A DNA stretch of 18,468 nucleotides from an uncultured Clostridia bacterium (GTDB lineage Bacteria > Bacillota > Clostridia > Lachnospirales > Anaerotignaceae). Location of the stretch: positions 69,519 through 87,986 of the forward strand of contig CAJTZO010000006.1 in assembly GCA_910583755.1 (NCBI GenBank). Direction: 5' to 3'. This document shows, piece after piece, positions 6,043-14,270 of the stretch. The notes under the pieces were generated by a model that was given only the letters and a program-made list of their open reading frames with translations, did not search any database and was not told the DNA's origin. The position numbers were made by a program, and so were the translations under genes. Numbering within the stretch: the first letter of the stretch is position 1; every line of letters begins with the position of its first letter.

Positions 6043-8442
6043 TTATTTATCTCTCAACTGTGCCTGAAGTTGTGTTGCTAAATTATCCACGATTTCTTTC
6101 ATAGCTTCTGTTACATCTTGGTCCACTAATGTTTTATCTGTTGCTCTAAAAGTAATGGAATATGCTACAGATTTCAGATTCTTACCAATTTGTTTTCCCT
6201 GATACACATCAAAAAGTTCTATGCTTTCTAAATATTGTCCTGCATGTTGTTTGATAACTTTTTCGATTTCTTTTACTGTAACATTTTCTGCTACTACCAT
6301 AGCGATATCTCTTTTGATAGCTGGGAATTTTGGCAGTGGTTGATACACTTTTACTAAATCAGCATATGCAATTAACTCTGGCATATTGATTATAGCAAGA
6401 TATACTTTTGTGCCAATGCCATAATGAGCTGCCACCTGTGGGTGTAACTCACCTACATAGCCAAATTGTTTCCCATTTACACAAATAGAAGCCGTTCTTC
6501 CTGGATGCATCCATGCAATATTCTTTTCCGTTACATACTCTACTTTTTCACTCATACCAAGTATATCAAATAATTTTTCTGTAATTCCTTTTATATCATA
6601 AAAATCAATTCCGCCATACATGCCAATAGTTAAGGTACTAATTTCATCTGGCAATTCTGTAACAGGCACTGCTTTTGGAAGATATACTTTTCCAATTTCA
6701 AACAACCCTGCAGAATCATTTCTTCTGTTGTAATTTGTGGCAAGAGATGTCAACATACCATTTAAAGTTGTAGTTCTCATAATGCTATAATCTTCTCCCA
6801 AAGGGTTGGAAATCGTCACTGTTTTTCTTAAATCACTGTCTACTGCAATATTTAACTTATCAAACACTTTGGGACTTTCAAAACTAAATGTCATTGCTTC
6901 ACAAAGCCCACTTGCTATCATATTTTGTTTTACCATTGCAGTAATGATTTGACTTTTTGTTCTTTTTCCTACTGTTGGTGTACCTGCTGCTAAGGTTGGC
7001 TCTATTTTATCATAACCATAAAATCTTGCAATTTCTTCTGCTAAATCCGCTTGCGCTTCTAAATCTGGGCGGAAAGTAGGAACCATTACTGTATGATTTT
7101 GTCTATCTACTTTTAACTCAATTTGTTCAAAAATTGTCTGCATTTCGTCTTCCGAAACATTAGTGCCAAGTAATTTATTAATTTTTTCTGGAGAATAAGA
7201 AAGTGTCCAGCTTTCTCTTTTATTTGGATAGCAGTCCACCACACCTTTTACTACTTCACCAGCACCAAGCATTTCTACTAATTGCGCTGCTCTGTTGACT
7301 GCATCCCATGCCATATTGGGGTCAAGACCCTTTTCATATTTACTAGAAGCATCTGTTCTTAGTCCTAATTTTTTTGCAGTTACTCTAATATTGGAACCAT
7401 AGAATGTAGCGGATTCAAATAAAATTGCTTCTGCATTTTCACTAATTTTAGAGTTTTCGCCACCCATTACCCCTGCAACAGCAACTGCTTTTTGTGGGTC
7501 AGAAATAACAAGCATAGAACTATCTAAATTTCTTATAGTTCCGTCTAAAGTTGTAATTTTTTCCCCTTCTTTTGCATTTCTTACAATAATTTTTCTTTCT
7601 GCAATACAATCAATATCAAAAGCATGCATTGGTTGTCCCATTTCAATCATAACATAGTTTGTAATATCTACAATATTATTAATAGGGCGAACACCTGCTG
7701 CACGAAGTCTTTTTCTCATCCATCTTGGAGAAGGCTCAATTTTTACATTTTTTACTACCCTTGCTGCATATCTTGGACAAAGTTCTGAATTTTCAATTTC
7801 TACAGAAACATAATCCGCAGCATTTCCCCCCGCTTTTTCCTGTACTACAATTTCAGGATAATGAAACGGTATTTTATAAGTTGCAGCTGCCTCCCTTGCG
7901 ATACCAAGCATACTAAAACAATCTGGTCTATTTGATGTAATTTCAAATTCTACTACATCATCTTTTAAGTCCAACACATCTACTACATTTTTTCCCAATT
8001 CTACCGCTTCTGGAAAAACATAAATACCATTCTCACAAGCCTCTGGAAAATCATGCAAATCAAATCCAAGCTCTTGTATGGAGCAAAGCATTCCCTCTGA
8101 AGTAACTCCTCTTAAGGCACCAGAATGAATTTCTACACCATTTGCCAATTTAGAACCATCTAAGGCAACAGGTACATAATCCCCTTCTTTTAAATTTGTT
8201 GCACCTGTTACAATCGTTAAATTTTGACTTTTTCCGATATCTACTGTTGTAATCACTAGTTTATCTGCATCTGGATGTTTTTCTATTTTTTTAATCTGTC
8301 CTGTTACCACATTTTCAATATCGCCGCCCATTGTTGTATAACCTTCTACTTTTGAGCCTGTTAATGTAATATCTTCCACAAATTGTTTAATATCTGTTTT
8401 TACATCTGTATATTCTTTCAACCATGACATTGGTATATCCAT
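6043..8442 (-). CDS. pheT: Phenylalanyl-tRNA synthetase beta subunit
   Basis: 799 residues, the usual bacterial length (about 800). It pairs with PheS as an alpha2-beta2 enzyme that charges tRNA-Phe in the cytosol. The order of domains is visible. The N-terminal MDIPMSWLKEYTDV is followed by an EMAP/Arc1p-like tRNA-binding domain at about 40-150 (HPDADKLVITTVDIG, TSEGMLCS). The B3/B4 editing region spans about 210-385 (RPINNIVDITNYVMIEMGQP, DGTIRNLD, AVAGVMGG), and B5 about 405-475. The catalytic-like core contains EEIARFYGYDKIEPTL and NPLGEDYSIMRTT. The C-terminal anticodon-binding domain (FDX-ACB, about 705-797) has PKFPAIKRDIAMVV. AAGGAGAG precedes the ATG. It lies 67 nt downstream of pheS in one transcript. 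Confidence 0.98.
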   Translation of the reverse strand: MDIPMSWLKEYTDVKTDIKQFVEDITLTGSKVEGYTTMGGDIENVVTGQIKKIEKHPDADKLVITTVDIGKSQNLTIVTGATNLKEGDYVPVALDGSKLANGVEIHSGALRGVTSEGMLCSIQELGFDLHDFPEACENGIYVFPEAVELGKNVVDVLDLKDDVVEFEITSNRPDCFSMLGIAREAAATYKIPFHYPEIVVQEKAGGNAADYVSVEIENSELCPRYAARVVKNVKIEPSPRWMRKRLRAAGVRPINNIVDITNYVMIEMGQPMHAFDIDCIAERKIIVRNAKEGEKITTLDGTIRNLDSSMLVISDPQKAVAVAGVMGGENSKISENAEAILFESATFYGSNIRVTAKKLGLRTDASSKYEKGLDPNMAWDAVNRAAQLVEMLGAGEVVKGVVDCYPNKRESWTLSYSPEKINKLLGTNVSEDEMQTIFEQIELKVDRQNHTVMVPTFRPDLEAQADLAEEIARFYGYDKIEPTLAAGTPTVGKRTKSQIITAMVKQNMIASGLCEAMTFSFESPKVFDKLNIAVDSDLRKTVTISNPLGEDYSIMRTTTLNGMLTSLATNYNRRNDSAGLFEIGKVYLPKAVPVTELPDEISTLTIGMYGGIDFYDIKGITEKLFDILGMSEKVEYVTEKNIAWMHPGRTASICVNGKQFGYVGELHPQVAAHYGIGTKVYLAIINMPELIAYADLVKVYQPLPKFPAIKRDIAMVVAENVTVKEIEKVIKQHAGQYLESIELFDVYQGKQIGKNLKSVAYSITFRATDKTLVDQDVTEAMKEIVDNLATQLQAQLRDK

Positions 8443-8509
8443 CTTGATTCTCTCCTTTTCTTAAAATCTTTAAAACCTTGTTGCTTCCTTTCTTAATAAA
8501 GAAAAAAAA

Positions 8510-9529
8510 TTAGAATTGTTTTAAAAATTTCATATCATTTTCAAATAATAATCTTAAATCTGTAATGCCATATCTTTGCATTGCAACCCTTTCTAGTCCC
8601 ATGCCAAATGCAAAGCCACTGTATTCTTCCGGGTCAATGCCAGACATCTTTAATACCTTAGGATGTACCATACCACAACCTAAAAGTTCAATATAACCTT
8701 CTCCTTTACAAACACGACAACCTTTTCCGCCACAAGCAAAGCAAGTTACATCCATTTCTGCACTTGGCTCTGTAAATGGGAAATGATGTGGTCTAAAACG
8801 TACTTTTACATCTTCTCCAAATAATTCTTTTGCAAAAACAGCTAATGCACCTTTTAAATCTCCCATTGTAATGCCTTTATCCACTACAAGCCCTTCTAGT
8901 TGATGGAATACGGGAGAATGGGTTGCATCTACTTCATCAGAACGATACACTGTACCAGGACTAATTGCTCTGATAGGTAATTTCCCCTTTTCCATTGTTC
9001 TAACCTGTACTGGGGATGTTTGTGTTCTTAATAAAATATCTCCATTAATGTAGAAGGTATCCTGTTCGTCTTTTGCTGGGTGGTCTTTTGGTATATTTAA
9101 TGCTTCAAAATTATAATAATCTTTTTCTACCTCTGGACCTTCTGCAATTTCATAACCCATACCAATAAAAATATCAGAAATTTCATCAATTACAATACTC
9201 ATTGGGTGCTTATGTCCACAAGTACATTTTTTACCGGGCATTGTTACATCAATTGTTTCTGCTTTTAATTTTAATTCTTGCTCTGCTGCTAAAAGACGTT
9301 TTTTTGCTTCTTCTAATTTTTGCTCAATATCCTGTCTTACTTCATTTGCCAACTGTCCAATGATAGGTCTTTCCTCTTGGGAAAGTTTTCCCATTTCCTT
9401 TAAAACTGCTGTTAATTCTCCTTTTTTCCCTAATAACTTTACCTTTGTTTCTTCTAGGTCTTTTATTTGTCCAATTTCCTTTAATGCTGCTATAGCCCTG
9501 TCATGAATTTCTTTTAATTTTTGTTTCAT
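8510..9529 (-). CDS. pheS: Phenylalanyl-tRNA synthetase alpha subunit
   Basis: 339 residues, the standard length. This is the class II catalytic subunit. An N-terminal coiled coil (1-95) that contacts tRNA-Phe is followed by the catalytic domain with motif 2 (FRPHHFPFTEPSAEMDV, about 245-261) and motif 3 (GFAFGMGLERVAM, about 305-317). Conserved RTQTSPVQVRTME (168-180) and YRSDEVDATHSPVFHQLEG (195-213) are present. Cysteines C263, C266, C271 and C274 form a CxxC-x4-CxxC cluster, with C102/C104/H106 nearby in sequence. A structural zinc site is plausible and I recall similar cysteines in other Firmicutes. AAAGGAG lies 11 nt before the ATG. Expression is controlled by the T-box leader upstream. 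Confidence 0.98.
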   Translation of the reverse strand: MKQKLKEIHDRAIAALKEIGQIKDLEETKVKLLGKKGELTAVLKEMGKLSQEERPIIGQLANEVRQDIEQKLEEAKKRLLAAEQELKLKAETIDVTMPGKKCTCGHKHPMSIVIDEISDIFIGMGYEIAEGPEVEKDYYNFEALNIPKDHPAKDEQDTFYINGDILLRTQTSPVQVRTMEKGKLPIRAISPGTVYRSDEVDATHSPVFHQLEGLVVDKGITMGDLKGALAVFAKELFGEDVKVRFRPHHFPFTEPSAEMDVTCFACGGKGCRVCKGEGYIELLGCGMVHPKVLKMSGIDPEEYSGFAFGMGLERVAMQRYGITDLRLLFENDMKFLKQF

Positions 9530-9580
9530 AATCTATAATACTCCTTTCAAAAATCAAAAATTATTTATCAAAAAGAAAAC

Positions 9581-9615
9581 AAAAAAACCTTCTCCCTAAA
9601 AAAGGGACGAAGGTT
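9581..9615 (-). terminator. T-box intrinsic terminator
   Basis: On the minus strand AACCTTCGTCCCT pairs with AGGGAGAAGGTT across a short T loop and is followed by seven T. The 5' arm overlaps the region that would form the T-box antiterminator, the expected mutually exclusive fold. Confidence 0.92.
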
Positions 9616-9840
9616 ATCATTCCGTGGTACCACCCAAATTCCTATATCCAAAAAGATATAAGCACTTTTTACTGTATAACGCACAGTAAACGGATTTTCC
9701 TACTTTAAATATGTTCAAAAAATCAGCTTCAGTGGGAACTTCAACAATCTATTTGACCAAAAATGCTTTCAGCCGATGACATTTTCTCTCTGTGGCAACA
9801 GTATTGTTTACTTTTCACTTTCTTTGCTTTTATCATATTT
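9581..9840 (-). promoter_or_regulatory. T-box riboswitch leader of pheST
   Basis: The minus strand carries the T-box core GGGTGGTACCACGGAAT (about 9634-9618), then a terminator. Stem I is readable. AGTG (9819-9816) pairs with CACT, and AACAAT (9808-9803) with ATTGTT, enclosing a specifier loop. That loop holds an AGTA loop-E motif (9812-9809) and, opposite, GAAG then TTC. The specifier TTC (9738-9736) is a phenylalanine codon. The UGGU acceptor-pairing site predicts discriminator base A, as in tRNA-Phe. Uncharged tRNA-Phe would stabilise the antiterminator and allow pheST transcription. Confidence 0.93.
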
Positions 9841-9847
9841 AGAGACT

Positions 9848-9876
9848 ATTCTATACATATTTTCAACACTTGTCAA
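9848..9876 (-). promoter_or_regulatory. Sigma-A promoter of pheST
   Basis: Minus strand: perfect TTGACA (9876-9871), 17-nt spacer, TAGAAT (9853-9848, one mismatch). The predicted start near 9841 is directly ahead of T-box stem I. Confidence 0.85.
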
Positions 9877-9954
9877 TATTATTTTAAAAATATTTATAAA
9901 AACTACTTTTTAATAGCATACAAGTTTTTACATATTTTTATAAATACCGAAAAA

Positions 9955-9988
9955 TTGCTTAGACAATTCAAATAACTTATGATACAAT
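9955..9988 (+). promoter_or_regulatory. Probable promoter of the zinc-ribbon gene
   Basis: TTGCTT (9955-9960), 17 nt, TATGAT (9978-9983). An overlapping alternative is TTAGAC, 18 nt, TACAAT (9983-9988). Either lies about 50 nt before the ATG at 10035. Confidence 0.45.
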
Positions 9989-10034
9989 AAAAGAACAATA
10001 AAATACTATTGATTTTTTAAAGGAGAGTTATGCT

Positions 10035-10382
10035 ATGGCAAAAAGATGTCCCCATTGTGGTCATAAAGTGGAAGATGAGGAAAAAATTTTTTGTCCCAGT
10101 TGTGGCGAATTAATGGATAAAAAAATGAGTGACGATGTCAGTTTACTAAATCAAATTGATAAAACCATAGGTGAATACCAAAAAGCAGGTGTCAAAGCAG
10201 AAAATTATAAAAAACAAACACCAACAAACAATACCCCACAACCTACGAGAAGAAGACATGATGATGACGACTACGAAATCACAAGATTATCAAAACCAGC
10301 AAAAAAAGGAACTAGTCCTATACTTATTGTAGTTCTTGTTGTTATTATTATTGCCATTATTTTAGCAATGTTCTTTCTCTAA
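10035..10382 (+). CDS. Zinc-ribbon protein with C-terminal membrane anchor
   Basis: 115 residues. Cys5-x2-Cys8 and Cys20-x2-Cys23 (CPHCGHKVEDEEKIFCPSC) form a compact zinc ribbon at the N-terminus. Residues about 25-92 are polar, with a linker rich in T, N, P and Q and an RRRHDDDD stretch. Residues about 95-115 are one hydrophobic helix ending the protein, so it is probably tail-anchored with the ribbon facing the cytosol. AAAGGAG precedes the ATG by about 8 nt. Such zinc-ribbon/TM proteins are common in Firmicutes, but their function is unknown. It is monocistronic: own promoter and a strong terminator downstream. Confidence 0.85.
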   Translation: MAKRCPHCGHKVEDEEKIFCPSCGELMDKKMSDDVSLLNQIDKTIGEYQKAGVKAENYKKQTPTNNTPQPTRRRHDDDDYEITRLSKPAKKGTSPILIVVLVVIIIAIILAMFFL

Positions 10383-10408
10383 TTAAAAAACTTTTTTATT
10401 ACAAAAAC

Positions 10409-10475
10409 TTAGACTGTTAAAAATCTTTTTTATGGAATCAGATAAAAGAAAGCTTTTTAGTAGTCTAATTTTTTT
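10409..10475 (+). terminator. Intrinsic terminator after the zinc-ribbon gene
   Basis: TTAGACTGTTAAAAA (10409-10423) pairs along 15 positions (two G-U) with TTTTTAGTAGTCTAA (10454-10468), followed by seven T. The loop can itself fold (CTTTTTTAT with ATAAAAG), giving one long rod-like hairpin. Confidence 0.8.
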
Positions 10476-10511
10476 ATGTTTTATTTTTAAAAATGATAGG
10501 GAGGAATAAAA

Positions 10512-10745
10512 GTGAAAAAAGAATATTTTAAAATTATCAGCGTAGTTGATAATTTTTTAAAACAGGGACAAGAGCCAGATATTGCAATGATTGCAAAAGA
10601 AACAGCGTTATCTAACCAACAGGTATATGATTGTATCACCGAAATGGAAGAAAAGGAGTTAATCATTGCTTTTGAAATTGATATGTGTTGTGGAGAAGAC
10701 TATGTTATAAAAGAATTAACAGAAAAGGGAAAATCTATGTTGTAA
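10512..10745 (+). CDS. Small winged-helix-like protein
   Basis: 77 residues from a GTG start, with GGGAGG about 8 nt upstream. The layout fits a winged helix-turn-helix: helix 1 (KIISVVDNFLKQG), helix 2 (DIAMIAKETA), a recognition-like helix 3 (SNQQVYDCITEMEEKELI), then a short beta wing (IAFEID...EDYVIKELTEKGKSML). The ending ...ELTEKGKSML resembles the end of MarR/PadR-like wings. There is no effector domain, so it may act as a small DNA-binding regulator. I do not recognise a named family. It sits between a strong terminator upstream and the convergent exporter operon; a role in regulating that operon is possible but unsupported. Confidence 0.7.
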   Translation: MKKEYFKIISVVDNFLKQGQEPDIAMIAKETALSNQQVYDCITEMEEKELIIAFEIDMCCGEDYVIKELTEKGKSML

Positions 10746-10763
10746 AGAGTATAAAAAACTTGA

Positions 10764-10800
10764 CAAGCTGAAAAGAAAAATCTATTTTCTTCTCAGCTTG
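10764..10800. terminator. Hairpin between convergent transcription units
   Basis: CAAGCTGA (10764-10771) pairs with TCAGCTTG (10793-10800), with AAGAAAA/TTTTCTT extending the stem after one mismatch. On the minus strand a six-T tract follows 5 nt later, so it most likely ends the exporter operon. On the plus strand no T tract follows. Confidence 0.6.
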
Positions 10801-10841
10801 CTAATAAACTAAACGTATTGCTTTCAAACTCTCATTTCTAG

Positions 10842-12071
10842 TTATTCATAACGTAATGCAGTAATTGGGTCAGATTTTGCTGCCTTTCTTGCAGGATACA
10901 ATCCAAAAAAAATACCAACTAATGCTGAAAAAGCAAAAGCCATCAGCATAACAGAAGGTTTTACCACAACTTCTACTCCTAAAGCAATCCCACCGATAAT
11001 TACAACACCTGCGCCCAAACTTGCACCGATAATACCACCTACCAGAGAAATAACAGCCGATTCAATTAAAAACTGTGTTAAAACGTCCCCTGTTCTTGCA
11101 CCTAATGCCTTTCTGATACCAATTTCTCTTGTTCTTTCTGTGACAGATACCAGCATAATGTTCATAATACCAATCCCACCTACCACAAGAGAAATCGCTG
11201 CGATTGCACCCACTGCAATCGAAAGTGTTCCTAAGATACTATCCATTTCTCCCATTGCTTCCTTTGCAGAAGAATATCTAACATCTTCTGGCTTAGCATT
11301 TGTCATTCTTGCTATATAATTCGTAAATTGCGTTTGAAAGGTTGGAGGAGCATCCTCAGATACAAACATGTCAATCATCCAAACTCCATTTACATTTATA
11401 TCAAATACAATACTTTCTGGTACATAAGCAAGTCCCCTTGTATTATCTGTACCTCCTAGTAATTTCATCAGTACAGATTGACTATTTCGATAAACACCTA
11501 CAATATTAAAATCATCTACAAATGTACCAGAACCACCTTTTGTATATTTTACTTTCATTGTTTTTCCAACGACATCCGCTGTCCCAAATAATTCTATTGC
11601 TGTTGCTTCTTCTAATACAATATTATTTTTTTTGCCTTCATAATCCTTGTTATTTATCATTCTACCAGCAATAATATTTACTTTCTGTACCTTTTCATAT
11701 CCACCTCTTACTCCTGTAGATACAATTTCATAATTTTTTCTGCCATTGATGCCTGTAATTGTGCCACCTTCATTTGCTGAAATATATTCAATTTCATCAG
11801 AAAATACAGAAGCAATTTCATTAAATTGGTCAGCCGTAAAATTTTCACTATAATAATAATAACCATCAAATTTCATAACATAACACTTAACTCTGTTCAA
11901 TCCAATTTCTTCATATTCTTTGGCAAACATACTTCTCATGGTGTCACCAATGGACACAATGGCGATAACGGAGCTAATCCCTATAATCATGCCCAGCATT
12001 GTCAAAAAAGAACGCATTTTATTGACACGGATTGCTGTTAGTGCTAGTTTCATGTTTTCCCACAAAAGCAT
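10842..12071 (-). CDS. MacB/FtsX-family ABC transporter permease
   Basis: 409 residues with the MacB-type plan. The N-terminus (LALTAIRVNKMRSFLTMLGMIIGISSVIAIVSIGD) includes one membrane helix at about 20-42. A large extracytoplasmic core domain follows at about 45-275. Three helices (about 283-307, 335-365, 372-393) form the FtsX domain, with the conserved ERTREIGIRKALGAR cytosolic stretch (about 313-327) and a C-terminal DPITALRYE. In this class ATP hydrolysis in the cytosol drives movements of the outer domain rather than classical transport. With a MacA-like partner it would export a peptide, lipid or drug; the substrate cannot be told from sequence. Its ATG overlaps the ATPase stop by one nucleotide (TAATG), indicating translational coupling. 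Confidence 0.92.
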   Translation of the reverse strand: MLLWENMKLALTAIRVNKMRSFLTMLGMIIGISSVIAIVSIGDTMRSMFAKEYEEIGLNRVKCYVMKFDGYYYYSENFTADQFNEIASVFSDEIEYISANEGGTITGINGRKNYEIVSTGVRGGYEKVQKVNIIAGRMINNKDYEGKKNNIVLEEATAIELFGTADVVGKTMKVKYTKGGSGTFVDDFNIVGVYRNSQSVLMKLLGGTDNTRGLAYVPESIVFDINVNGVWMIDMFVSEDAPPTFQTQFTNYIARMTNAKPEDVRYSSAKEAMGEMDSILGTLSIAVGAIAAISLVVGGIGIMNIMLVSVTERTREIGIRKALGARTGDVLTQFLIESAVISLVGGIIGASLGAGVVIIGGIALGVEVVVKPSVMLMAFAFSALVGIFFGLYPARKAAKSDPITALRYE

Positions 12072-12763
12072 TATGGATTCTCCTTTCTTACATCGCTCAT
12101 AATTTGTCCATCTCGAAAGCGTATGACGCGATTGGTAAATTCTGCAATATCATCTTCATGTGTAACAACAATCACAGTAACACCCTCTTTGTTTAGTTCT
12201 GTAAACAATTCCATAATTTCCACAGAAGAAGCCGTATCTAAATTTCCTGTTGGTTCATCCGCCAATATAATGGGAGGGTCATTTGCCAGTGCCCTTGCAA
12301 TCGCAACTCTTTGTCTTTGTCCACCAGATAACTCTTGTGGCAAATGATTTAATCTTTTTTCCAGCCCAACTTTGCACAACAATTCTTTCGCTCTTTGGTG
12401 TCTTTTTCTGTTTGCTATTTTACCATATATCATAGGCAATTCTACATTTTTCATTGCTGAAGTTCTAGGAATCAAATGGAAAGATTGAAATACAAAACCT
12501 ATTTTTTTATTTCTGACTGCTGACAATTTATTTTCAGACAACTTTCCAACATCAATACCATCTAAATAATAGTGTCCTCCCGTTGGTCTATCTAAACAGC
12601 CTAATATATTCATCAAGGTCGATTTTCCAGAACCAGATTGTCCCATAATGGCAACATATTCTCCCTGTTCAATAGACAAATTAATTTTTTTTAGTGCATG
12701 TACTTGTATTGCACCTGTATCATATACTTTTTCTAATTCTTCTATTTTAATAATTTCATTCAT
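12071..12763 (-). CDS. MacB/LolD-type ABC transporter ATP-binding protein
   Basis: 230 residues with all ABC motifs: Walker A GQSGSGKST (41-49), Q-loop Q93, signature LSGGQ (145-149), Walker B IILADE (165-170), D-loop GNLD and H-loop H202. The sequence after Walker A (LMNILGCLDRPTGGHYYLDG) is typical of the LolD/MacB/FtsE class that energises FtsX-type permeases. I chose ATG 12763 because AGGTG lies 6 nt ahead of it. A GTG at 12772 would add three residues but overlaps that ribosome binding site. The gene is 13 nt after the membrane fusion protein gene and overlaps the permease gene by 1 nt, so all three are one operon. Confidence 0.95.
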   Translation of the reverse strand: MNEIIKIEELEKVYDTGAIQVHALKKINLSIEQGEYVAIMGQSGSGKSTLMNILGCLDRPTGGHYYLDGIDVGKLSENKLSAVRNKKIGFVFQSFHLIPRTSAMKNVELPMIYGKIANRKRHQRAKELLCKVGLEKRLNHLPQELSGGQRQRVAIARALANDPPIILADEPTGNLDTASSVEIMELFTELNKEGVTVIVVTHEDDIAEFTNRVIRFRDGQIMSDVRKENP

Positions 12764-12776
12764 ACGATGCACCTGC

Positions 12777-14270
12777 CTATTCTACACTATCTGTTTCGGC
12801 ATTATCTGTTTCAGAATTATCTGTATTGCTTTCATTACTTTCTTCTGTGTCCATTTCACTGTTTTCTTCTGTATTCATTTCTTCATTGCCATCTTCTGGA
12901 TTACTATTATTTTCCATACCTGCACTCTCTGGAGTCATTTCTGGAGGAATTGTTACTAATGTCCCCTCTATCAAATCAGAAGTTGGAGCAATAACAATAT
13001 TATCCCCTTCTTGCAGTATATCACTACTTATTTCTACGTTAATATCATTTTCTACTCCTGTTGTAACAGGAATAACCTCTATTTTATTTTCACTGTTTAC
13101 TCTTAAAACGGAAACACTACCATCTGCTTCTTCTCTCAAACATTCTAAAGGCAAAAGTAACACATCTTTACTTTCAGCAATCAAAATTTCTGCTTTTGCA
13201 TTGATACCTGCAATTAAGCCCTTTGCATCACCAGTAATGCGTACAGTGGTTGGAATGATTCTTTCTGTAGAACCAGCTTTTTCTTCTCCAGTAGGAGAAA
13301 TTCTATCCACAACGCCTTCTACTGTTTCCCCTTGTAAAATATCGGCTGTAATAGTAGCTGTTTGTCCGATTTGTATTTTTCCAATGTCATACTCACTTAC
13401 TAAAATTTCCATTTCCATCTGGTCAATGTTTTCTACCACAAACATGGGTTTATCATCATCTGTATCATCTGCAAATCTTCCCATTTTAATATTTACTCTG
13501 GTGATGGTGCCATCAATGGGGCTTGTAATCTGACATTCTTCTAAATCTTTTCTTTTATTATTTAATTCTGTTTGTAACATAGCAATATTTTTTGCACGAG
13601 ATGCAGAAGAGGTATCCGCAGAATTTTCGATACTTTTTAAATCTGCATCTGTTGCAATCACCTTACCATCTTCTACAGAATAGCTGTCAACTGCCTGCTG
13701 CGCTGAATCATATGTATTTTTTATTTCTTTTAAAGATTCTTCTGTTTCCACACCTGCCTGTACCAGTGTTTGTATATTATCATATTTTCTTTTAATTTCA
13801 TCTCTTTCTAATACAGCCTTTTCATAAGCTGTTTGTTGATCTTTTAATTTTTCTTCCAACTGTGCTTTTGCCAGTGCTACACTTTGTGCACTACGAGAAC
13901 TAGTTTCTTGGCTTTCCACTTTTGCTAAAGCTAACTGGTCTTCTGCTCTTTTAATCTCTTGCTTTAAGGTATCAGAATCTAGTACTGCAAGTACCTGTCC
14001 TCTTTTTACTCTATCTCCTTCTTTTGCATTCAGCTGCAACACTTCATAATGCAGTCTGGAAACAATTTCTGCGCTTTCTGTTCCTTCTAAAGGTGCCCGC
14101 AAGGAAATACTTTCTTGAATATCTCCTTTTATAATGGGTGTTGTTGTTACCATTGTACCAACTTCTACCTGAGGTGTACTTTTCTTTTTATAATAGATTC
14201 CTCCCGCAATCAAACAAATAATTATAACGACTGCAATACTTTTTTTGTGTGATACAATTTTTTCTTTCAT
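12777..14270 (-). CDS. MacA/HlyD-family membrane fusion protein
   Basis: 497 residues. An N-terminal membrane anchor lies at about 11-27. A split lipoyl-like domain follows: first half at about 67-100 (LNAKEGDRVKRGQVLAVLDSD), second half at about 247-290 (ITSPIDGTITRVNIKMGRFAD). Between them is a long alpha-helical hairpin (about 100-245). Beta-barrel and membrane-proximal domains follow at about 290-440. In Gram-positive exporters such proteins sit outside the membrane on a MacB-like permease. After residue 440 there is an unusual tail of about 55 residues, almost only E, D, N, S and T. It is first in the operon; AGGTGAGG precedes the ATG. No outer-membrane channel gene is present, as expected for a Gram-positive. 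Confidence 0.9.
   Translation of the reverse strand: MKEKIVSHKKSIAVVIIICLIAGGIYYKKKSTPQVEVGTMVTTTPIIKGDIQESISLRAPLEGTESAEIVSRLHYEVLQLNAKEGDRVKRGQVLAVLDSDTLKQEIKRAEDQLALAKVESQETSSRSAQSVALAKAQLEEKLKDQQTAYEKAVLERDEIKRKYDNIQTLVQAGVETEESLKEIKNTYDSAQQAVDSYSVEDGKVIATDADLKSIENSADTSSASRAKNIAMLQTELNNKRKDLEECQITSPIDGTITRVNIKMGRFADDTDDDKPMFVVENIDQMEMEILVSEYDIGKIQIGQTATITADILQGETVEGVVDRISPTGEEKAGSTERIIPTTVRITGDAKGLIAGINAKAEILIAESKDVLLLPLECLREEADGSVSVLRVNSENKIEVIPVTTGVENDINVEISSDILQEGDNIVIAPTSDLIEGTLVTIPPEMTPESAGMENNSNPEDGNEEMNTEENSEMDTEESNESNTDNSETDNAETDSVE

Noticed and set aside
9763..9975. Plus-strand 70-codon open frame
   Set aside because: It lies antisense to the T-box stem I and the pheST promoter; composition and lack of a ribosome binding site show chance.
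12764..12772. GTG start of the ABC ATPase
   Set aside because: The GTG overlaps the AGGTG that serves as the ribosome binding site for ATG 12763.
12826..13533. Plus-strand open frame of 235 codons rich in Ser, Leu and Ile
   Set aside because: It is antisense to the membrane fusion protein, which has clear lipoyl and anchor features; the length comes from the biased acidic and hydrophobic codons opposite.
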